Shown in pieces: positions 17,892 to 27,900 of a stretch of DNA of 55,005 nt. The DNA comes from a virus. The translations under genes were made by a program, and so were the position numbers. Location of the stretch: positions 1-55,005 of IMG/VR virus record IMGVR_UViG_3300048113_000456; one strand, 5' to 3'. Under the pieces are notes generated by a model. That model made no database searches and was not told the DNA's origin. It saw only the letters and a list, made by a program, of their open reading frames with translations. Within the stretch, counting starts at the first letter, position 1; every line of letters starts with the position of its first letter.

Positions 17892-18275
17892 TTATACTAT
17901 ATACCAGACATAGCCAGTTGGCTTCCCAGACCCATCAGTAGGTACAGTGCTTGTAACTTCAGAAATATCATTATTAAAGTCTGATAAATTATCTGGCGTA
18001 CTATAACTGAACACACCCGTAGCGGCATTGTAAGCAAGATCCCCAGTAGCAGAAACTGCATTTCTAGCTCGGGTTGTTGAAAAGTAAGGTTTGCTAGGAT
18101 CTTCGGCGAGATCGGCAGTAGTTCTGTCGTTTATACGTATAACAGTGCCGTCGCTTTTTTTAATATACATAAGACCGTCATATGTATTTATAGCAACTTC
18201 ACCTAAGGCTAGTTGTGATGCATTTGGTGCGGTATCTGGCGAAGCCGAACGCTTTAATTTAATAGTTTGTGCCAT
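17892..18275 (-). CDS. Small tail-fibre protein with Mtd-N-like N-terminus, 127 residues
   Basis: The first 50 residues (AQTIKLKRSASPDTAP, LALGEVAINTYDGLMYIKKSDGTVIRI) follow the pattern found at the N-terminus of many phage fibre and receptor-binding proteins, including the major-tropism-determinant N-domain. The same opening is seen in the protein encoded at 18423-19673. It is the first gene after the promoter at 18335-18363 and ends 1 bp before the giant fibre. It may be the adaptor that joins that fibre to the tail. Confidence 0.7.
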   Translation of the reverse strand: MAQTIKLKRSASPDTAPNASQLALGEVAINTYDGLMYIKKSDGTVIRINDRTTADLAEDPSKPYFSTTRARNAVSATGDLAYNAATGVFSYSTPDNLSDFNNDISEVTSTVPTDGSGKPTGYVWYIV

Positions 18276-18334
18276 GTGGCTCTCCTAGAGACTTGCGTAT
18301 ATACGCAGGAGTGGATATCGAGGTTTATAGGAGA

Positions 18335-18363
18335 ATTATAGCGTAAGAGGATTAGAAAGTCAA
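18335..18363 (-). promoter_or_regulatory. Late promoter TTGACT-N17-TATAAT for the Thr-rich fibre operon
   Basis: On the - strand, TTGACT (18363-18358), a 17-bp spacer and TATAAT (18340-18335). A run of seven A lies a few bases upstream of the -35, as in the other late promoters. It drives the adaptor, giant fibre, coiled-coil mini-protein and two sugar-transferase-like genes. Confidence 0.88.
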
Positions 18364-18383
18364 GGAGTTTTTTTGGGAAGGTA

Positions 18384-18408
18384 GCTGAGCAACGAGTTGT
18401 TGCCCAGC
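18384..18408. terminator. Hairpin between fibre operons, possible terminator
   Basis: A 10-bp stem GCTGAGCAAC / GTTGCCCAGC with one mismatched position (G-U in RNA of the - strand) and a 5-nt loop. On the + strand it is followed by ATTTTTA. On the - strand only TACC follows, so as a terminator of the upstream - strand gene it is weak; it may stop antisense transcription. Confidence 0.5.
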
Positions 18409-18422
18409 ATTTTTAGAGCTTT

Positions 18423-19673
18423 TTAGAAAGTACCGCCGTCTAGTTCGGTAATTTGTGCTTCGAAGTTAGCAACTGTAAGTAGGTTAGAATAGTTAGTTCC
18501 ATCTACGGTAGTTTGCCAAATGTCTGTAGTTTCGTTCCAACGTAAAGAAACGTTTGCAGAAGTTCCACGTTCTACTTCAATACCTGCGTGAGCGCTTGGA
18601 GTACCAGCTTCATCTTTGTTTAAAACAATGATGTTATCGCCAATCTCTACAGTAGTAGAGTTAACAGAAGTTGTAGTACCTTGTACAGTTAAGTCGCCTG
18701 CAATAATTACATCAACACCTGATCCATCACCTAATGTAAGGTCAGCACCATTATCTGTAGTAATTGTGGTACCATCTAAGCTAAGGTTATCTACGCCTAA
18801 TGAGGTTAGTCCAGTTAAGTCAGACTCACTTGATCCTAAAGTTAAAGTAGTTGAACCTAAAGTTGTACTAGAGTTTGCTAGATTGGCGTTAGGTAACGCA
18901 CCAGAAACATCTGCTGCTAAGTCAATAGCACCCAAAGTGATTTCTTGACCACTTAAAGATAAATAGTCATGAGAAGTAGTATTAAGAGTTACATTAGTAG
19001 AGTTATCAGTACCTGCTACATCTACATTTATTAGAGTACGTACTTCACCAGCTGTAATACCTGTTTCTAAAGCAGGTGTTCCTGCATTATCATAAATAGC
19101 AGGAGTTTCGCCAGAGTAGGCAAATGTTATTGTATTATCTGTAACAGTAGTAGTAATGTCTGTACTACCAGTAAATGTTAGTGTTTCGCCCGTATTATAA
19201 GTATCGGTATTGGTACCATCACTAAGTGTAATGCTACTAGATGATGGAGCTTGCCATGCAGTTTGTCCAGAACCATTGGTAACAAGAACATTTCCTGCAT
19301 TACCGTCTGCTTGTGGCCAATTTACACCATCTAATACTAAGTCACCAGTACCATGTGGAGTTAATGTTAAAGCACCATTTGTGTCGGTACTTGTAATAGC
19401 ATTACCATCAATAGTAATATTATCAACGTTTAACTGATCAATTTTCTTGCTAGAATCTACAATAATAGCACTTGAAGCTGTTAAAGTACCTGCTGTGTGA
19501 TCAAGCATATCGGTAAAGTATTTACCACCGATTACTGTAACATCGCCTGTACCAGGATTACCAATAAATAGTTTATTACTGGTACCTTCTGATGAATAAG
19601 CTAATTCACCTTGGTTTAGTGTTGCGGGAGTAGCCGTAGTGCTACTGCGTTTTATCTTAATTACTTGAGCCAT
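18423..19673 (-). CDS. Tail fibre/baseplate protein, 416 residues
   Basis: It opens AQVIKIKRSSTTATPATLNQGELAYS, the same module as the 127-residue protein downstream. The middle is rich in Ser, Thr, Asp and Gly with short beta-type repeats (TLTASSAI, TITTDNGADLTLGDGSGVDVIIAGDLTVQG), and the end carries LRWNETTDIWQTTVDGTNYSN. Such composition is typical of trimeric phage fibres. An SD-like GGAGA precedes the ATG. It ends EAQITELDGGTF, which is close to the GVQDGGAF end of the upstream 116-residue protein. Confidence 0.7.
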   Translation of the reverse strand: MAQVIKIKRSSTTATPATLNQGELAYSSEGTSNKLFIGNPGTGDVTVIGGKYFTDMLDHTAGTLTASSAIIVDSSKKIDQLNVDNITIDGNAITSTDTNGALTLTPHGTGDLVLDGVNWPQADGNAGNVLVTNGSGQTAWQAPSSSSITLSDGTNTDTYNTGETLTFTGSTDITTTVTDNTITFAYSGETPAIYDNAGTPALETGITAGEVRTLINVDVAGTDNSTNVTLNTTSHDYLSLSGQEITLGAIDLAADVSGALPNANLANSSTTLGSTTLTLGSSESDLTGLTSLGVDNLSLDGTTITTDNGADLTLGDGSGVDVIIAGDLTVQGTTTSVNSTTVEIGDNIIVLNKDEAGTPSAHAGIEVERGTSANVSLRWNETTDIWQTTVDGTNYSNLLTVANFEAQITELDGGTF

Positions 19674-19697
19674 ATTGGTCTCTCCAGTAGCCTTTAA

Positions 19698-20048
19698 TTA
19701 AAAGGCTCCTCCGTCCTGAACACCATCCTCTTCGGCAGTGACTAAAGGAAACCAATCAGTAGTTCCTTCAACAGTTCGGTAAACATAAAAAATGTCATTT
19801 GTTGTATCGTACCAAGTATCACCAATTTCTACATTGGAGCCAGAAGGCTGCGCAGGGGTACGAAAATCCTGAGCTGCGATTTGTTCGAGAGCCCCTTGTA
19901 AATTTGTTGCACTAATGTATCCAGTAGGATTTACAACAACAGAAGTTGCCCCTACATCTGCAAGAGCTAAATTAGCTTGTACTTCAGTAGTAGTACTAGA
20001 GACAGTAACTTCTGTAATATACGGTGCAATTTGTATGCTAATAGCCAT
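19698..20048 (-). CDS. Small tail-associated structural protein, 116 residues
   Basis: A beta-rich protein with the phrase GDTWYDTTNDIFYVYRTVEG, a pattern common in phage fibre/appendage proteins, and a GYISATNLQGALEQIA helix that recurs in fibre N-termini. Its ATG overlaps the stop of the preceding gene. No enzyme motif is visible. The shared DGGxF C-terminus with the 416-residue protein suggests they are partners or relatives. Confidence 0.6.
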   Translation of the reverse strand: MAISIQIAPYITEVTVSSTTTEVQANLALADVGATSVVVNPTGYISATNLQGALEQIAAQDFRTPAQPSGSNVEIGDTWYDTTNDIFYVYRTVEGTTDWFPLVTAEEDGVQDGGAF

Positions 20049-20386
20049 TATTTAGTTACTTCCGCTACAACAGTTGCCTGCCCCTCCAAGAGTCTAGTTA
20101 CCATATCATCATTTTCAGTAAAAAGCTCTAGGTCATAAAAATATATTCCTGCCGTAAGTGCAGTTGTGGTAGAGTTTCCGAGTGCCATTTTTACTTGTCC
20201 ATTAGCAGCATCTGTCACAGTACAAGTAAACGTAGCAGCCGCAGACGCGTCAGTTTTCTTTTGACGCATTTGAGCACGAGCTGAGTAGCCCGTTAAGTTT
20301 TTAGCGGATCCGTCCTCAGACAGTGTTAACTGAATCGCAAAATCAGATCCCTGTTCGATCGTTAAGTTATATGTTGCTGCTGGCAT
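20048..20386 (-). CDS. BppU-like N-domain structural protein, 112 residues
   Basis: The sequence follows the layout of the N-terminal domain of phage baseplate/fibre-anchoring proteins of the BppU type: an NLTIEQGSDFAIQLTLSEDG opening strand pair, NLTGYSARAQMRQK, a YFYDLELF strand and a LLEGQATVVAEVT ending. It probably anchors fibres to the tail. It is the first gene after the promoter at 20409-20437. Confidence 0.68.
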   Translation of the reverse strand: MPAATYNLTIEQGSDFAIQLTLSEDGSAKNLTGYSARAQMRQKKTDASAAATFTCTVTDAANGQVKMALGNSTTTALTAGIYFYDLELFTENDDMVTRLLEGQATVVAEVTK

Positions 20387-20408
20387 TTATCTTTCTCCTA
20401 TGTGTGAA

Positions 20409-20437
20409 ATTATATCAAGGTGATCATTTTTAGTCAA
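20409..20437 (-). promoter_or_regulatory. Late promoter TTGACT-N17-TATAAT
   Basis: TTGACT (20437-20432) and a perfect TATAAT (20414-20409) with a 17-bp spacer; AAAAAAATAAC lies directly upstream of the -35. It serves the three fibre/baseplate genes 20386-18423. Confidence 0.88.
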
Positions 20438-20466
20438 GTTATTTTTTTGGGTAGGTATATAAGTAT

Positions 20467-21345
20467 TTAGTTATTTAAAAATTTTCTTAGCCAATTCTCT
20501 TTATCTAAATGGGTCATAAATAGAGGTCTGTATATAATGGGCAATTCCCAAATACTACTACGCCATTTAGGTACAGTGTTAGAAACCTTTTCTTTAAATA
20601 AAGCTACAGAATCTTTTTGGGCAAACTTTTTTTGTATAGAGCCCTCTGTGGTTCTATCTACTATGTACATGTCACTTGACATAGTTAAACAGTAGCATAA
20701 ATTACCTTTTTGATGCTCTGCTAGCAGTTGATAAGAATACAAATGATCTTCTGCTACAGGCAAGTCTTCGCTCATCTTTATTTTAGCTGATTTTTTACTC
20801 TGAAGTATAATAAAATCCGTAGATTTTGGTAAATCTTCTGACCATATATGAGACTCTCCTATGCCTAATTTTTTACTCGGAGTAACTAAACTAATACCCC
20901 ATACTCCGGCTTGTAAATCTTCCGAAACTTGAGCTACGTGTCCTGCATTTACTTTAGTATTTAAAATATCTGTAGGTATAACCCCAAGTACATCAATACA
21001 AGGAAACTGTTTTATGTGGCTATATAAGGACTTTATATAGGAAGGATATAATAAGTCATCTCCATCTATTTGGCTAATAAAGTCACAGTTACTATTTAAA
21101 AATAAGTCTAAACAAGAGTTTTTACCTTTTCCAGGTAATCCATTACTTTCTGTTTGTATAACAGGATACGGCAGCTTTAACTTTAATACTTCTTGAAAAT
21201 AGTTAGAATTAGTAGAATTTACTACTATAATAGGAGTAAGTTCAACCTCGGGTATTTGTTTAATTTCTAATAAATTATTTACAATTCTTACTAACTTTTC
21301 TATACTATTTGTGGTTAGTATAGTAAGCATTATTTTTACCTTCAT
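20467..21345 (-). CDS. Family-2-type glycosyltransferase, 292 residues
   Basis: A GT-A enzyme with a Rossmann-like start (LTILTTNSIEKLVRIVNNLL), a GKGKNS loop (72-77), and the metal/nucleotide-sugar motif DGDD (94-97) 19 residues after the loop lysine. An EDHLYSY segment further on matches the family's catalytic acidic region. It lies 2 bp after the 2OG oxygenase and in the same operon as the collagen-containing tail protein, so it may glycosylate a virion protein. A second protein with the same GKNS-19-DGDD spacing is encoded at 52552-53457. GAGG lies 8 bp before the ATG. Confidence 0.8.
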   Translation of the reverse strand: MKVKIMLTILTTNSIEKLVRIVNNLLEIKQIPEVELTPIIVVNSTNSNYFQEVLKLKLPYPVIQTESNGLPGKGKNSCLDLFLNSNCDFISQIDGDDLLYPSYIKSLYSHIKQFPCIDVLGVIPTDILNTKVNAGHVAQVSEDLQAGVWGISLVTPSKKLGIGESHIWSEDLPKSTDFIILQSKKSAKIKMSEDLPVAEDHLYSYQLLAEHQKGNLCYCLTMSSDMYIVDRTTEGSIQKKFAQKDSVALFKEKVSNTVPKWRSSIWELPIIYRPLFMTHLDKENWLRKFLNN

Positions 21346-21347
21346 AC

Positions 21348-21896
21348 TTAATCCTCTGTATTAAAGAAAAAAGTCTGAAAAAGTCTGGCATTAGTTTTAT
21401 CTGTACCAAAACCTGGAAGTACACTTCTATGGTAGTAATTAGCATCGTATATCACTGCTCTATTATATAAATTTTTAGCTTCTGCTATAATTTCCCAATC
21501 CGATTCTAAAGTTTTATGTTTGTTAAAGTCTACTAGGGCTTCTTTTGAGTGTTTATATATGCCCGTAGGTTTATGTCTGTAAATAGCAGTGCCAGAGTCC
21601 AGAGGAGCATCTGGTGTTAGGTAAACTACACATGCCCAGCTTGTCTGATCGTGATGTATCCAGGTAGTTGCATCTTGTGTAGTATATTGAAACGCAGTGT
21701 TGTACTCTGCAGGCCAATAAGTTATTTTTTTGTTAAGTATTTTTTCAAAAGTTTTTTGAATTTCGTAAAACCATGCACCTCCACAAGCTTTAGTGCGTTT
21801 TCCAGGGTAGTTCCCTGTTATATTAAACTCCCAGGATAGTGCTAGTTTTCTAACACTATCCGGATCTTGATAAAAATTATCTTGTATTATAAACAT
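21348..21896 (-). CDS. 2OG-Fe(II) oxygenase (DUF6445-like / prolyl-hydroxylase-like)
   Basis: 182 residues with the double-stranded beta-helix triad: H81-x-D83 in TWIHHDQTSW, H156 in YYHRSVLPGFG, and R171 for 2-oxoglutarate. The strand VVYLTPDAPLDSGTAIYRH is characteristic of the DUF6445 group. These enzymes hydroxylate side chains; prolyl hydroxylases belong to the same fold. The gene starts 5 bp after the collagen-containing giant tail protein, which makes that protein an obvious candidate substrate. That link is inference; a sugar or other small substrate remains possible. Confidence 0.75.
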   Translation of the reverse strand: MFIIQDNFYQDPDSVRKLALSWEFNITGNYPGKRTKACGGAWFYEIQKTFEKILNKKITYWPAEYNTAFQYTTQDATTWIHHDQTSWACVVYLTPDAPLDSGTAIYRHKPTGIYKHSKEALVDFNKHKTLESDWEIIAEAKNLYNRAVIYDANYYHRSVLPGFGTDKTNARLFQTFFFNTED

Positions 21897-21901
21897 ATAT
21901 G

Positions 21902-24900
21902 TTATCCTAGGTTGCCGATTTTTACTCTGATATTACCAGATCCATCGTATATTAAAATTCTATTGTTAGTTCCGTCTATCCCTAGCACGTTTTCGTTCGT
22001 ACCTCCCGGCGTATAATTAGACGCTCTAGAATACTCTGTAAAAGTTGTGCCAGATCCAGAATATTCCCAAGCTCTATCTGAAGGTATATGCCAGTATACG
22101 TCTCCTGCTAAAGCAGGGCTTTTTACATTTTCTATTGCTACTTTTTTATTAGCGTCTGTAGCTATAGTAGAACCTGTATCAAATGCTATAGTGTTTCCTG
22201 CCGCGCCTTGTGCTCCAATCTCCCCTTGAGGACCTGTTTCACCTTGAGCACCTTGCTGTCCTTGAGGGCCTTGAGCACCTTGGGGCCCTGTTTGACCTTG
22301 GGCTCCTTGTTGTCCTTGTGGACCTTGATCACCTTCAGCACCTTGAGGCCCTGTTTCACCTTGTGGACCATCATCACCCTGAGCACCTTGGTCACCTTGA
22401 GCACCTTGAGGTCCTGTTTCACCTTGAGGACCATCATCCCCTTGAGGACCTTGATCACCTTCTGCACCTTGAGGTCCTGTTTCACCTTGAGGACCATCAT
22501 CCCCTTGAGGACCTTGATCACCTTCTGCACCTTGAGGACCAGTAATACCTTGAGCACCTTGTTCGCCTTGAGGACCTTGATCACCTTCTGCACCTTGAGG
22601 ACCAGTAATACCTTGAGCACCTTGTTCGCCTTGAGGACCTTGGTCACCTTCTGCACCTTGAGGACCAGTAATACCTTGAGCACCTTGTTCGCCTTGAGGA
22701 CCTTGGTCACCCTCAGCACCTTGAGGACCAGTAATACCTTGAGCACCTTGTTCGCCTTGAGGACCTTGGTCACCTTCAGCACCTTGAGGGCCAGTAATAC
22801 CTTGAGCACCTTGTTCGCCTTGAGGACCTTGGTCACCCTCAGCACCTTGAGGACCTGTTTCGCCTTGAGGACCATCATCACCTTGTGGACCTTGATCACC
22901 CTCAGCGCCTTGAGGTCCTGTAATACCCTGTGCACCTTGCTCACCTTGAGCACCTTGGTCACCTGTAGCACCTTGAGGGCCTGTAATACCTTGTGGACCT
23001 TGCTCACCTTGTGGTCCTTGCTCACCTTGGTTACCTTGCAAGCCTTGAGGACCTTGAGCTCCTTGCTCTCCTATAGGACCTTGAGCGCCTACTACTAGGA
23101 AAGCAGAATATGCATGAAAACTAGAAGCATCTATAGCAGAGGAGGAGGCTTCCTGAGCGTAAGTTTGGTAATTTATATTAGTAACACCTCCCGGCACTCC
23201 GGTAGCTATTCCGTATATAGAGTAAGTTCCACCTACAGTTGAAAAACTTGCATTTACTGTTTGTTTTCCTACGGGTGTTAGTTTATTATAGTTTATTATT
23301 TCATACCATAAAGTATCTACTAAGACATCTTCTACTAACTCTTGGGTCCCAGGCTCTTTATTAGATACGGAATCATCTCCTCCCCATACCCAGTGTTTCC
23401 CTGAGTGTAAAACAAGATCTCCATTATCATAGCTAGTAGAAGAAGACCAGGCACTTTGATTAGCAGGGGCACCTCCATAATCTTCATCAGAAGGATCTAA
23501 ATAACCTCTAGGAGCATTTGAGTAGTAAGGAAAGACTGTTTCTCCAGTATCTCCTACAGCTCCCTGCAGTCCTGCACCTCCTTGTGGGCCAGTAATACCT
23601 TGAGGACCTGTCTCACCTTGAGCACCTTGAGGGCCTTCACCACCTTGTGGACCAGTAATACCTTGAGGACCTTGGTCACCTGTAGCACCTTGAGGACCTG
23701 TCTCACCTTGAGCACCATCAGCACCTTGAGGACCTTGGTCACCTGTAGCACCTTGAGGACCTGTCTCACCTTGAGCACCATCAGCACCTTGTGGACCTTG
23801 ATCACCTGTTGCACCTTGAGGACCTGTCTCACCTTGAGGACCATCATCACCTTGAGGACCTTGATCACCTATATTACCTTGAGGACCTGTTTCACCTTGA
23901 GGGCCGTCTTCACCTTGAGGACCTTGATCACCCTCAGCACCTTGAGGACCTGTTTCACCTTGAGGACCGTCTTCACCTTGAGGACCTTGATCACCCTCAG
24001 CACCTTGAGGACCTGTCTCACCTTGAGGACCGTCTTCACCTTGAGGGCCTTGATCGCCGATGTTACCTTGAGGACCTGTCTCACCTTGAGGACCGTCTTC
24101 ACCTTGAGGGCCTTGATCACCGATGTTACCTTGAGGACCTGTTTCACCTTGAGGACCGTCTTCACCTTGTGGACCTTGATCGCCTATGTTACCCTGTGGA
24201 CCTTCTTCACCTTGAGGACCGTCTTCACCTTGAGGACCTTGGTCACCTATATTGCCTTGAGGGCCTTGTTCTCCTTGTGGACCTTCTTGACCTTGAGGCC
24301 CTTGATCACCTATATTACCTTGAGGACCTGTTTCACCTTGAGGACCCTCTTCACCTTGTGGACCTTGTTCACCTTGAGCACCTTCTTCACCTTGAGGACC
24401 TTGATCACCTTCAATGCCTTGAGGGCCTTGAGCACCACGAATAGACTTAGTAAAGGTTTGAACTCTAGTGTAGGTTGTTTCACCTCCTACGCCATCTACA
24501 ACAACTATCGTAAAGGTAATACTTCCGGTATTTGCACTAAGAGCTGTAATACTACCTAGTGTGTAAGAATTTGAGTCTGTAGTAGGAGTGCTATCTTCTG
24601 TAACATTAGTAGAAGATACATTAGTAACTCTAAACGACGGAGTTTGGTATTCTTCACTATCATCATAAGGTATATAAGTATTTCCTATAATTGCTTTGAT
24701 AGTAGTACTTGTATTGGTAAAATCTAATGTGTCGTTTTCAAGAACTGGTACACTACAGTTTTCATTACTAAGTACTATATTTACGCCGTCTACTACTCCG
24801 TCAGCTACGCCCTCTACGCCTGGGTATCCGCTTAAAGGATGATACGCAGAGTATAGTCTAGAAACTTTATTTCCGTTTTGAGTATCAATCTGCGTAACTA

Positions 24901-27900
24901 CATGTCTTATCCAGTAGTATCTAGTCTCTGTTTCTGTAGAAAGTATTTTATCCAGGAATATATTGCCAGAGGTAGTACCTATTTTTTCCGCATTAGCAAA
25001 ACTATCGTCTGTGGATCTCCAGATTTCTGTATCAAAAGCAGCTTCATTAAAGTCTGAAGAATTAGTCCAAGTAAGTTCTATACCACCTTTTCTTGAGTTT
25101 AAATTTTGTGCTAAATCTGAAGGAGAAAGTACACGTACAATTGGACTTGCTTGTGGAGCTTGATACATTGGAGCTACAGCTGAATTTAAACGCTCTAATA
25201 TATAAGCATCATCATTATGCTCTACGGCTACAACCTGTACAAGATTATTAGAGTCTGCTTTCAGTGTTTGTATTCTAAATAATTTCTTTTCCCAGTTAAA
25301 TCTAGGATAAGTTATGGCAATTATTTCTCCAGAAAGAAGTAAGTAAGACTTAGGAGACAACGTTAACGATATAGATAAACCCGCTCTTGATTCGTCAAGA
25401 AGTTGTTTAATATTTAGACGAGCATTATAGTAGTTAGAGATACCACCTGCTTTAAAGTTTCCTTGACGTTTAATACCTTTATCTTCTTCCAAATAAACTG
25501 AATTAAAGAAAGATAAACTTCTAGTATTGAATGAGTTAGAAGGGTCTACTATAGATGCTGTAATAGCATTATACGTTTTATTTATACCCTTATCTTCTAA
25601 CTTTATATCACCTATAATATCATCTTCTGTGATAATTTCAATAGCAGGATCAAAGTTTTCAATAGCTTTAGCTTTTGTTTTTACTTTTAAATAGTATTTT
25701 CCTTGCTGGTATCGTAAAATACCATTAAATTGGCTCAGTAAATTATTTACGTTTTCAAAAACAGATGTAGAGGTATCAATAACAATATTTGTCTGGTGTC
25801 TAGTAACGTATCTTTGGTCTTGGCTGTCCCAACCTAAGTACTTCCAGTAGAGAACAGAATCAGAGTCGTACAAAGAGTATCCAGTAACAACAGCAGTTTC
25901 ATTGTTGTCTAGAGTAGTGATTTGTTTAACGATAGGATTTTGATCTCCACCGTTCATAACATCTGTACTAGTGTTTACTGTTATATCGTTAGAAGTTCCA
26001 GTTAATGTCAGAGTTCCAAAAGCACCTGTAGGCTTAACAATAGTTCCTTTAGAGGTTACAATTGAAGCGGTTAAAGTGCTGTCTTCATAATGGTAAACTA
26101 AGTCGTTTACTTCATACTCTTTCCAGTCAAACCATTTTTTACCTAATTTTCCTATAACGTCTGTAAATACTACTTGTTTGTATGTAGTACCTTTGTATGT
26201 TTTTAACTCTACAGACTCTACAGTACCTTTAAACATTAACTGGCCTGTAGCAGGGTATCTATATTCTTGACCTACTTGTACAGTAGAATATTGACCACAT
26301 AAAATTGTTACGTCAGAACGCTGTTCACAAGCTAATGCTGACTCGTAAAAACTAGGTAAATCAATTAAATCTAAAGACAAGCCTTTACCGTATCGCTCAC
26401 TAGTTAAGTAATCTAACAATTGTAGCGCAGGGTTTATTGTAACCCTATAGTCTCCGAAGTTATTTGTAGAAACTATAGAAGTAGAGTGCCCATAGCTATA
26501 TGAGTAACCAGTAAGATCTAAAGTACCTTCTACTATTAAAATGTTATTAGTGTCAATAAAAGTCTGAAAGCTTGAGTCCTCCGGAGAAAGTACGGACTTA
26601 GTATATGTAGTGCTGCCCTCTTTTGTGAATTTTACATTTAAACTACTTATTACAGATAGTGCAGATGTGTCTGAGCTGTCTCTTGTATAGGCGCTTACAT
26701 TTTTAAACTCTAAATCTACAGAATCTATTGTTACACTTTGAGTATCAGAGTATAAGTCTACAAGCTCTCCTGAATTTTGTAAAGTATAAGTAGGATTTGA
26801 AAAGAATTGATCAAGATTTGAGTTTTTCTGCACTACTCTTGCTTTGAAGGTAGTAGTATTTATAGAGTAAAGAGTTACTCTAAATGTTGCATCCGTTGTG
26901 CCCTCTGTAAGAGAAAGTTGCAGAGAAAAAGCCTGGTCATTAGTATTTTTTAAGGCTTTTATTAAGTTTTTGTCAAAAGTAGATAAACCTGATAAGTCAA
27001 TATCATAGTATGCTGATACTAAATCGCTAGGAGTTCTTTTTAATTCTGGGTCGTAAGAAAATACTTGCTTAGTAGATACTCTTGTTAGACTAACATCAGT
27101 TAAGTCTGAGGGATTAAGTCTAGAGCCTACGTCATACTCATCGCTTGTAGCTGCGGTTGTACCAGAGAAAGACTCTGATACCATGACCCAAGAATCGCTT
27201 CCAGAGGTCATAGTTATGCTTTTAGCCTCCCCAGCGTCTATTATATCTTGTACAGATTGAGTAGCACATTTTACTTTAAAACGTACGTCTAAACTGCCGT
27301 CAGCACTGTACAAAGTAAACTTATCTACAATTTCGGCTGAAGAAGTTTGTCCAGTATTTAAAGTTATGGTTACTGTTTGTCCTAAGTAAAAGTTATCTGC
27401 TTCTGCTGGATCAGTAGTACCTCTATAAGTACCATCATAGTTTTGACAATTTACATATTTGCCTTTTACTACATAAGAATACTCTCCTGCTTTTCCACTT
27501 TCTGAGGTAACAGTATCTTTTGTTACAACGTATGCAGTGTCAAGTAACTGGTGGTTAGCTGTCCAATATTCGCTAGGGTCTTTATCGTAGTAGTCATTTT
27601 GTACTAAAAATTTACCTTGAGAGGCGTTTTTAACTAAGGTAGGGTCAGCTCTTTGGTTATCGAGCCCTGCGTGGAAAGTAAAATGTAAATCATTATTTGA
27701 TTTCCAAGAAAATGTTTTACCGTGTGTAATACCCGTATTACTTACAAGTCTATGTTGAAACGCATCACTTAATTCATAAGATGCCTGATACAGTCTATTT
27801 GTAGTTGGAGTCTGTATTCTTTCATAGTTTTCGTCGCCTAGTAAGAAAGCTTCAGTTTGTATGGCAGAAGATTGATCTAAGGTATAAAAGTCTGCTCCGC

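Noticed and set aside
11709-17984. Long + strand open frames with Val/Leu-rich products (LNAVVVLNAVVVPRLVPV type) opposite the Thr-rich fibre
   Set aside because: They mirror the 180-bp repeat of the - strand gene: Thr and Asn codons read backwards as Val and Leu. They have no ribosome sites, they break in several pieces, and the - strand frame is continuous with normal flanks.
11636-24441. Diversity-generating retroelement acting on a fibre gene
   Set aside because: No reverse transcriptase, template repeat or adenine-biased variable region was seen.
22186-24559. Long + and - strand open frames opposite or beside the collagen blocks (Leu/Thr/His-rich or Val/Lys-rich products)
   Set aside because: Low-complexity shadows of the Gly-X-Y codon pattern, without ribosome sites or recognisable domains.
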